Shown here piece after piece: positions 57,690-64,000 of a stretch of DNA of 64,000 nt. The stretch's first letter is position 1; each line of letters starts with the position of its first letter. A model generated the notes under the pieces. It was not told the DNA's origin and ran no database searches. It saw only the letters and a program-made list of their open reading frames with translations. Location: the NCBI GenBank assembly GCA_029721435.1, contig CM056580.1, positions 73,185,367 to 73,249,366 of the forward strand. Direction: 5' to 3'. A program made the translations under genes and the position numbers. The DNA is from Gymnothorax reevesii. Its lineage: Eukaryota; Chordata; Actinopteri; Anguilliformes; Muraenidae.

Positions 57690-59330
57690 TGCTTCCAGTG
57701 AGACCTTACACTCAGAGGGAATGTAGCAGGAAGACATTAATTGATCGCAAACAAAGAGTGGATTTGGGGCTAGCGGCCTTGCCTGGCAATCACTCAGATG
57801 GTTTGACCCAAACTTACCCCGTGATTTCAGCCGTAAGACAGGGCGCGGGTGGGGAGACCTTGGTCTTCAACAGTCCTTCAAAAGCTGGCCCTGTTTTCTG
57901 CCCTCTGCACCAGCTGTATTCAGTACAGAAGATGACAAGCTGCTGCAACCTACCGTGGGACTGGGGTAGTGCTGTTGGGCCTATTTGTGGCATCTTTCTA
58001 TTAGGCACCAGGCCAAAGGCCCCTGGTGGATGTAGAGTCTCTTTGATCAGTATCCACTCGGAGGGGCCTTCGCCATCTGTATAGCAGGCTCATATTCCCC
58101 ATCACTGAGGCCCAAATAAAGCATCGAACAAAACAAATGTGCAATTTTACAGCAGGGCTGCTGGTAACACAACATGTTATACGTTTGCGTTTTTCTTCCT
58201 CTCGGGAAAGGGCATCATTCTGAAACTAAATGCCGCTTCTGATTTAGGGGGAAAAAAATCCGTTTGACAGGTCATTAAAGGGCACTGGCTTCGTGTTCAT
58301 CTTGGGACTTACAATGATTTGTGGAGAGCAAAAGCAATAAAGCACCAGATGAATTCCTCGAAAAATGCCACCCGCTGGCCGCACTGTATCAAAATGTAAT
58401 TACTTCACACGGTGGGCCTTGATGGAATCCGTCCAATTCCCCGGCTGGCCCTTGTTACCTCCGTAAAATTTGGCGAAAAGGGCTCCTGCACAGGCACGTG
58501 CTCTCTCCAAAGCTACTGTTCATTTAACCCCAGCACTGTCTCTCTTTGACCCCCCGCCACCCTCCCCTCCCCACACACACACACTCACAGACACACAAAC
58601 GCACAGACACACACACACTGGGCCCTATCTACAGGAACAGTTGGAGGTGACCAGTGATAAATGGGGCGCCACTGCAGCCACCCTGTGTGCTCCTGGTAAT
58701 GGAGGTGTGCAAACCGCTGCTCGGCTCCCTGTGATTATTCATTCTCTGCCTCCTCACAAATGAACTAAAGGGATTATCCAATTTGCTCCAATTGTGTGCT
58801 GTATCGGGGTAAAAGTTACATCAGGACATGCAGAGCGGTTAAGAACACTAGCCGGGGGGGTTGCACAGAAAATGACAGATTTTATGTAGGTTTATGTCTC
58901 TACCCCAAATTTCCCATCAACTATCAGGAAAGCATATTTGTACAAGGCAGGCGCCACTTAGAGTGCCCATGTAACCACTAAGTATTCGAGTTACGGTTAA
59001 AATATGGAAGAGGGGTCCTTGACTGACAGCGGCAGAGAAAGTCCTCTCTTTTAGTAAATCGCCCCATTACCTAAATGCTTTTGCCTCGGAGTCTATGGGT
59101 CCAATTTCACTGTCGTATTTCTCATGCAAAAAAGCAAGTGCGTCGTATGTTAGTGTCATCGAGAGCACGGAAAGGGCTTTAAAACAATTTAAAAGGCCAT
59201 TTTTTTCCCTGGCTGCAGGCTGCATATATCACGGTAAGAGCTTTGTTTCACTAAATCCAATTTTGATCACAGACAGAAAATATGTACATACTATAATGCA
59301 AATGCTCATGTGAATAACTGCTGTTCACCT
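57690..59330. other. Candidate conserved non-coding cluster with CA tract
   Basis: Two repeat-free blocks (57.7-58.46 and 58.76-59.33 kb) flank a CA-rich tract at 58573-58618. The first carries a 155-codon plus frame at 57617-58084 with no domain; the texture (GTCATTAAAGGGCAC, AAAATGTAATTACTTCAC, GGGATTATCCAATTTG) fits enhancer-like DNA better than an exon. Confidence 0.25.
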
Positions 59331-60229
59331 TTATTTAGAGCAATGCAGTCATTCAGTCACCGCTCAATGATCCTTCCTCTTTTAGCTTTATGCGACAAGG
59401 GAGAACATTCATTGCATATGGACGCTTAATGAAAATATGCAATATTCCTGATTGGAACTGTGTATTTATGTAGCATTTAATTTTCTGTGTATACACCTTT
59501 AATGTGTTTCTCTCTCTCTTTCTCTCTCGTAATTACCTCTGAGCATTCCACTCAGAGTGCTGGGAGAATTAAGTCAGAGAATGACAAAACCTGCAATCTA
59601 GATGAACAAAGCCATATTGTTACCATGGAAACCTGCTGCTCAAGCCGGTGCCCATCTACTAACAATGGGGGTTCAATTCCTTTTGGCTGCCAGTAACAAA
59701 ACAACTTTCCCTCTGGCAAATGCTTCTGAATATGTTTCTTTACAGATGCCACCTTCTGGAGCCTCTGGTGATTCAAAGATTTAAATACTCTATGCAGGCA
59801 GGGTGCAGTCTGGAAAAAAGAAAATCCATAAGGCCTCTTGCTACCCACTGTAGGGTTTTTCAAAGAGAGCTGAACACAGAACAGTGTCATAGCTAACTTT
59901 TATAATACCCAGTGGCATAAGATGGTGCATACTGGCAGCTCCCTAAGTGTTCAGATAGTGACATAAGTTTCCTTAGTACGGCTCTGTATACGACCATAAT
60001 GGGTTTCGGAAGATTCAGGCAAAATTTGCTTAATGGGTTGAAATTCAGCCCTAATTTTAGGGCTTTGCTAAAAATATTCTAGAAACCATGAGGGAATTAT
60101 GACCATTTTTGTGCATAATCCCTAATTTTGGAGGCTCAAAAGTATTGAGATTAACTACATTATCTTCAATGAAACAGCCCTTGTTACTGTACGGCAGCAA
60201 TCCTTTGTAGCCAATCACTGAAAGTTAGG
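59331..60229. other. Non-coding, nothing recognised
   Basis: A CT-rich run lies at about 59508-59528. No gene or element ends recognised. Confidence 0.45.
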
Positions 60230-61090
60230 AACCCAAAAAACCCACCAGAGACTGACTGGCCAGACCAGGTAAGGCCTGGTAATGCTCTGCCAGGGCGTAT
60301 CTGCTGCTGGCATCAGTTCCTGGTTGTTTCTTTGGTGTTTGGCCTTTAGTTTTGAGTTCATGCCCCATTGGATTCAAAACTTGGCCACTGCCAAAGGTTC
60401 CACTTTTTTGCCTAAACCTGGATGGCTTTCTCAGTTTGCTTCAGATCCATTCGCACTGTGAAGCGCCATCCATTTTTTTGTAACATATACTGGAATCTGA
60501 ACAGAACAACTGGAATCTCAGAAGTTAACTTGTTGATTTAGTCTACATTAATAAATTAATAAATGCAAAGGCACCAGTTCCATCAGCAGCCAAACATGCA
60601 CATGCATGACTGTGTCTGAGGTGAGCAGTTCCTTCCCAAGATACTTCATCCCCTCATCATGGTGCAAGTTGATATTTGTCTCCTCTGTGCATAGAATGAC
60701 ATTCTCGAACTATAAAGACCTTTTCTGATTATTTTTGGAAAACTTCTTGATTTTGCGACATACCAATAGTTTGCATCTTGTTGTGAGCCCTCAGGATTTA
60801 CTTAGGTGAAGTCTTTGCTCAGTTATTGATACTGATGCAAATATACCTATCTCCTGGAGGGTGTCTTTGATATGGCCAACTGTTGTGAGGGCGTTTCAGT
60901 TTACCTGAGTAATGATTCTTCTGCCATCAAGTACCATTATTGTCTTCTCGACCTTTTGGTACTCAAGAGCTCATCAGTGCCCTCTTTATTTTTAAGAATA
61001 TAGCCATACAGTTCAGAGATTTAACAACATATTGGTGGAATATGTCCAGTGCAATTTGACACTTGATCAAGTAATAAAGTATCCACATCT
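60230..61090 (-). pseudogene. Fourth Tc1-like transposase relic, strongly eroded
   Basis: On the minus strand, near 61.0 kb, ELLSTKRSRRQ recalls the linker after the paired HTH. Near 60.47 kb KKWMALHSANGSEAN and near 60.42 kb KKVEPLAVAKF correspond to the region before the catalytic Glu. Near 60.29 kb TPWQSITR resembles the C-terminal helix. Many stops and gaps intervene and no catalytic triad survives intact. The untranslated wording (GTGAAGCGCCATCC, CTCCTGGAGGGTGTCTTTGA) also matches a widespread teleost Tc1-like family from memory. Confidence 0.5.
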
Positions 61091-62191
61091 TGAATCAGGA
61101 TAGAATGAGATTTATGCTGCTCTTTTTCATATTAGCTGTAAACAGACTGCAATTAAAATCAGCCTTGCCTGAAACCTGGAAATAAATGGAAGCATATTTT
61201 GTTTGAGCGGCGTGTTGTTGCAGACAAGTGTGGCAGAATAACAATTTGGCTGGGTTTCAAAAAGTATGTGCGTGACAATCTGAACTGATTAGGCACAACA
61301 GCCCATGTGTGGTGAGGGGTTCTGGGTCTCCTAACCACCCCTCTGGCCCTCCTCAGAGAGGAAGCATTCTCTACTGCTCCAGGCAACATGTAGCCAATTA
61401 AGTCATATTCCAATTTTCCTTACAAGTCTACAGCTGGACTTGTCTAAGGCTGATGGCTTTCTTATTGGTTTTTTTTTTTAACCCATGTGTTTCCTTACAG
61501 TGCTTTCATTAGCTCCTAAAATAGATTCATGATTCTGAAATTTCTTAAATGAGGAAAATTGAACCCAGGGAGCAAACAGAGGCCAACAGAATGAGGACTG
61601 GGCCAAAAATTTCCATTCTTGGCTATTTCTTGGTTTCAAACTTTCGTAGAATATTTATCCATGATATTTCATTATGTGTTGGCTGTCTAAAAGATGCAGT
61701 TGGGTGACATATATGCCACTATGGAAAGCAAGATGAATACAGAAAAAAAAAAAAATCCAGGTGAATTTTTAGTTTTGTGTAGTTACATTTTTGTTCTGGA
61801 GCAAATGTAAATGAAGCTGGGAAGATGATTTTCCCAGCACACCAGACTATTTTGTTAAGCAACAATAAATAAAATGTGCCATTAAGGATTTCTGTGAGTT
61901 CTTGCTTACCTCAGGCAAACAGGCAGAGAGGCTGTTGACAAGAAGAGGCAAATAGAGTTGTGGATGAAGACTCCTTTATTTCAAAGTCACTCAGTATTCT
62001 ATAAAATTCCAATATTTTGTGTACGCACCCTGTATGGCTACTGCTGCTGAGTAAAATGCTGTATCATTTGTATCAATACCAATTTCAGGAGCAACAAAGC
62101 CTGCAACCTATTTCATAAAGCCATGCTGAATCATCTTATCATCATACTTTAAAAATATGTATTCATTTGTAGCATATGTAATATTGAATCA
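61091..62191. other. Probable flank of the Tc1 relic; otherwise empty
   Basis: Degenerate repeat-like text continues to about 61.4 kb. I could not define the terminal repeats of the relic. Nothing else recognised. Confidence 0.35.
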
Positions 62192-62499
62192 TATAATGCT
62201 GAGAAAAAGTACTTGCCCCTTCCCGATTTCTTCAATTTTTGTTTCTGAGAATTATTTCTGATCATCCAACTAATTTTAATACCAGAAAAGAATACACAAG
62301 TAAACACAAAATGCAGCGTTGAAATGATCCCTGCATTCACTGAAGGTAAAGAGTGATTCAAAACCTATAGCATCACTTCGAAAAAAAAAATAATTCCCCC
62401 AAAGTCTAACAACTAGTCATGTCAACCTTGACGGGAACAGCTGCAACCAACAATTTGTGATAACCAGCCTTGAGGCATTTACCTCTGCAGTCCTTCAGG

Positions 62500-62720
62500 T
62501 GTTTATCTGGGTTCCTTTGTGACCTCCTGGATGAGTTGTTAATGTGCACTTAGTAGGCTGGCCATTCCTTGGTTAGTTTTGTTTTCTCTATTTGGGGATA
62601 ATGGGGGTCACCATTGGTTGCGGAGTGCCAGAGCCTTAGAAATAGCTTTGCAATCTTTTCCAGACTGATAAATGTTGACAACTTTGTTTCTTTCGGTTGT
62701 GGCAACATGTGCTGCTTTTT
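62500..62720 (-). pseudogene. Tc1-like transposase HTH fragment
   Basis: The minus-strand frame contains NKVVNIYQSGKDCKAISKAL at about 62690-62630, the first helix-turn-helix of this Tc1 family. QEVTK-like text follows on shifted frames near 62540. No catalytic motif is present; the remainder of the gene was lost by internal deletion. Confidence 0.8.
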
Positions 62721-62895
62721 CACTACTCCACATTGCCAGATAGGTGCTATTTAAGTGGTGTTTAGATTCAGTAAGGCTGGTAGTAATCATGCCTGAGTGT
62801 GTTTGATGAAATTGAATGCAGTTTTCAATCTCATTTGTGTAATTGGTTGATTTAGTCACTGAGGTGGCAATTATTTCTTTACATACGGTCAGTTA

Positions 62896-63832
62896 AAGCT
62901 ACAATTGGTAAGTCTTATGAAAGCTTTTTGCCATTTTTGCTAAAACTGTCACTGTGTACAGACAGTATTACATAAAACAAGTACTCTGTAATTAAAAAAA
63001 GGCTCCTTTAAACCCACCTACTCCTACTGCAGTTTAAAAGAATCATCGGACCGACCAAAAAGAACTAATTAGAGCCAGGATGGTGTCTGACAGCCATCAA
63101 ACAGTGCACATGCACATGCTGCAGACATCTCTGAGAGAGGTTTCTAATCCTTAGAGAAACAAATGGCGCAACAACAGCCATCAGCTGTTGGCATCAATTC
63201 ATTTTCGCTCTGCAAATGTTCTAATAGCCAGCGTCTTGTAATTGTTACAGTATTCCGTAGTGCATGTGATGTTACTGTGATGTTGCAGTCGAGCTAACGT
63301 TAGCTTGTTTCCGATGCTAGGGCTAATGTTACTGGCGTCGTTTTATTAGAAAGTAGCAGAAAATATCTGCATGAAGTGACCTGGCAGTCTTATCAGTTGT
63401 GTTGTTGTCCTCATAAGTAGGTGTAACGTTTCTGTGCTCTCACAGCTAAATGCTGTCATACATGGTTTACTGGCCATTCAGCAGGATTCACGATAGTTTC
63501 TGTACACAAAAAAACGGGTAACTTCCTGAAATAAGCATGTGCTGGGTGTTTACTGAATACATACTGCGGTAGATTACTTTTCATGTCGACAAGATATATT
63601 TCAGCTCGTTTGTTGGCCAGCAGTGTTGACTGTTCAGAACAGTAATGTCTAGCCTCGGCAACTTGGTCGCATGCATAACAGCTTACGTACCTTTGCATGC
63701 ACAGCAGTCTTCTGGGGGAGGGTCTTAGGGCAGGAGTGCAGTGGAGAGGGGAGGGGGAGGGATCTGAAAGTTGCATTTTTTCAAATTTTTATGCCGAGTT
63801 TTCTCTCTCCTCAAAGTTACCAACTGCAGCTT
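62896..63832. mobile_element. TA-target element nested in the Tc1-like copy
   Basis: The ends AAGCTACAATTGGTAAGT and, read inward, AAGCTGCAGTTGGTAACTTT are inverted repeats. TA lies at 62894-62895 and 63833-63834. Removing the 937 bp and one TA restores host text that aligns with 28228-28280 of the related element (the GGCAATTA...CAG-TAGG..T join), so the boundaries are well supported. The interior is non-coding and contains a GGGAGGG purine-rich patch near 63.73-63.76 kb. Confidence 0.85.
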
Positions 63833-64000
63833 TAGGGTTCTATAGTTTCCCATCCTTGAATAAAGGAAATCATCGTTTAAAAACTGCATTTTGTGTTAAC
63901 TTGTTAACTTTGTCTGAAGTTAAACTTAATCTGATGCAATGAGACTTTTAAGTGTGATGAATATGCAAAAATAAAAGAAATTGAGAAGGGGGGAATACTT

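Larger units (their letters stand above)
62194..64000 (-). mobile_element. Internally deleted relative of the 26.9-kb Tc1-like element, cut by window end
   Basis: The left end TAATGCTGAGAAAAAGTACT (after TA at 62192-62193) matches the 26.9-kb family. The window ends inside the right inverted repeat (GCAAAAATAAAAGAAATTGAGAAGGGGGGAATACTT region, 63966-64000). The transposase runs on the minus strand but keeps only the DNA-binding portion. It is interrupted at 62896-63832 by a second element. Confidence 0.88.

Noticed and set aside
57617..58084. 155-codon plus frame as an exon
   Set aside because: No domain, no clear acceptor and donor pair, and the sequence texture extends unchanged beyond the frame.

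Overview
This window looks like nuclear DNA of a ray-finned (teleost) fish. It is AT-rich and low in gene content, has long stretches with no coding signal, and carries many decayed DNA transposons. These include four Tc1/mariner-type lineages with recognisable DD34E or HTH remnants, hAT-like, TTAA-type (piggyBac/Kolobok-like) and possible Mutator-like elements, and tRNA-like SINE sequences. I see no rRNA, true tRNA, CRISPR array, operon, viral gene or intact multi-exon protein gene. The only host-gene-like signal is a tentative TATA box plus short first coding exon with a strong splice donor near 49.9-50.0 kb.

Layout. 0-0.5 kb: a 37-bp minisatellite. 0.9-1.25 kb: a GC-rich repeat with a 22-bp palindrome. 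4-9.4 kb: a SINE-like piece, small MITEs and a snap-back repeat. 14.96-16.43 kb: a Tc1-like element with a broken transposase. 18.3-19.5 kb and 19.8-22.0 kb: two long inverted-repeat structures. 22.1-22.8 kb: a 400-bp tandem duplication. 26.86-28.45 kb: a second Tc1-like element of full-length size. 28.49-34.57 kb: a four-level nest (Tc1-like > 4-bp-TSD element > hAT-like > TTAA element). 36.7-38.8 kb: a relative of the innermost element, flanked by 15-bp direct repeats. 38.8-40.0 kb and 46.4-48.0 kb: a piggyBac-like family. 40.25-40.74 kb: a SINE. 43.3-43.55 kb: a hAT/ZMYM1-like coding scrap. 44.9-46.0 kb: a MULE-like element. 48.6-49.4 kb: an inverted-repeat-bounded element with internal tandem units. 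52.5-53.3 kb: a third Tc1 type. 54.0-57.4 kb: small MITEs and hairpins. 60.2-61.1 kb: a fourth Tc1-like relic. 62.2-64 kb: an internally deleted relative of the 26.9-kb element, itself hit by a TA-target insertion.

Between these, several blocks with balanced composition and homeodomain-type TAATTA/ATTA words (about 2.6-3.8, 10.7-11.1, 24.3-24.7, 26.4-26.7, 35.3-35.8 and 57.7-59.3 kb) read like conserved non-coding regulatory DNA. That is inference only, since no alignment could be run. The most informative parts are the nested insertions, where target-site duplications give the order of events: the Tc1-like copy came first, then the GGGTCATTCC element, then the hAT-like MITE, then the TTAA element. 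The TTAA element carries ~0.9-1.0-kb inverted arms, 181-bp subterminal repeats and a small acidic reading frame.
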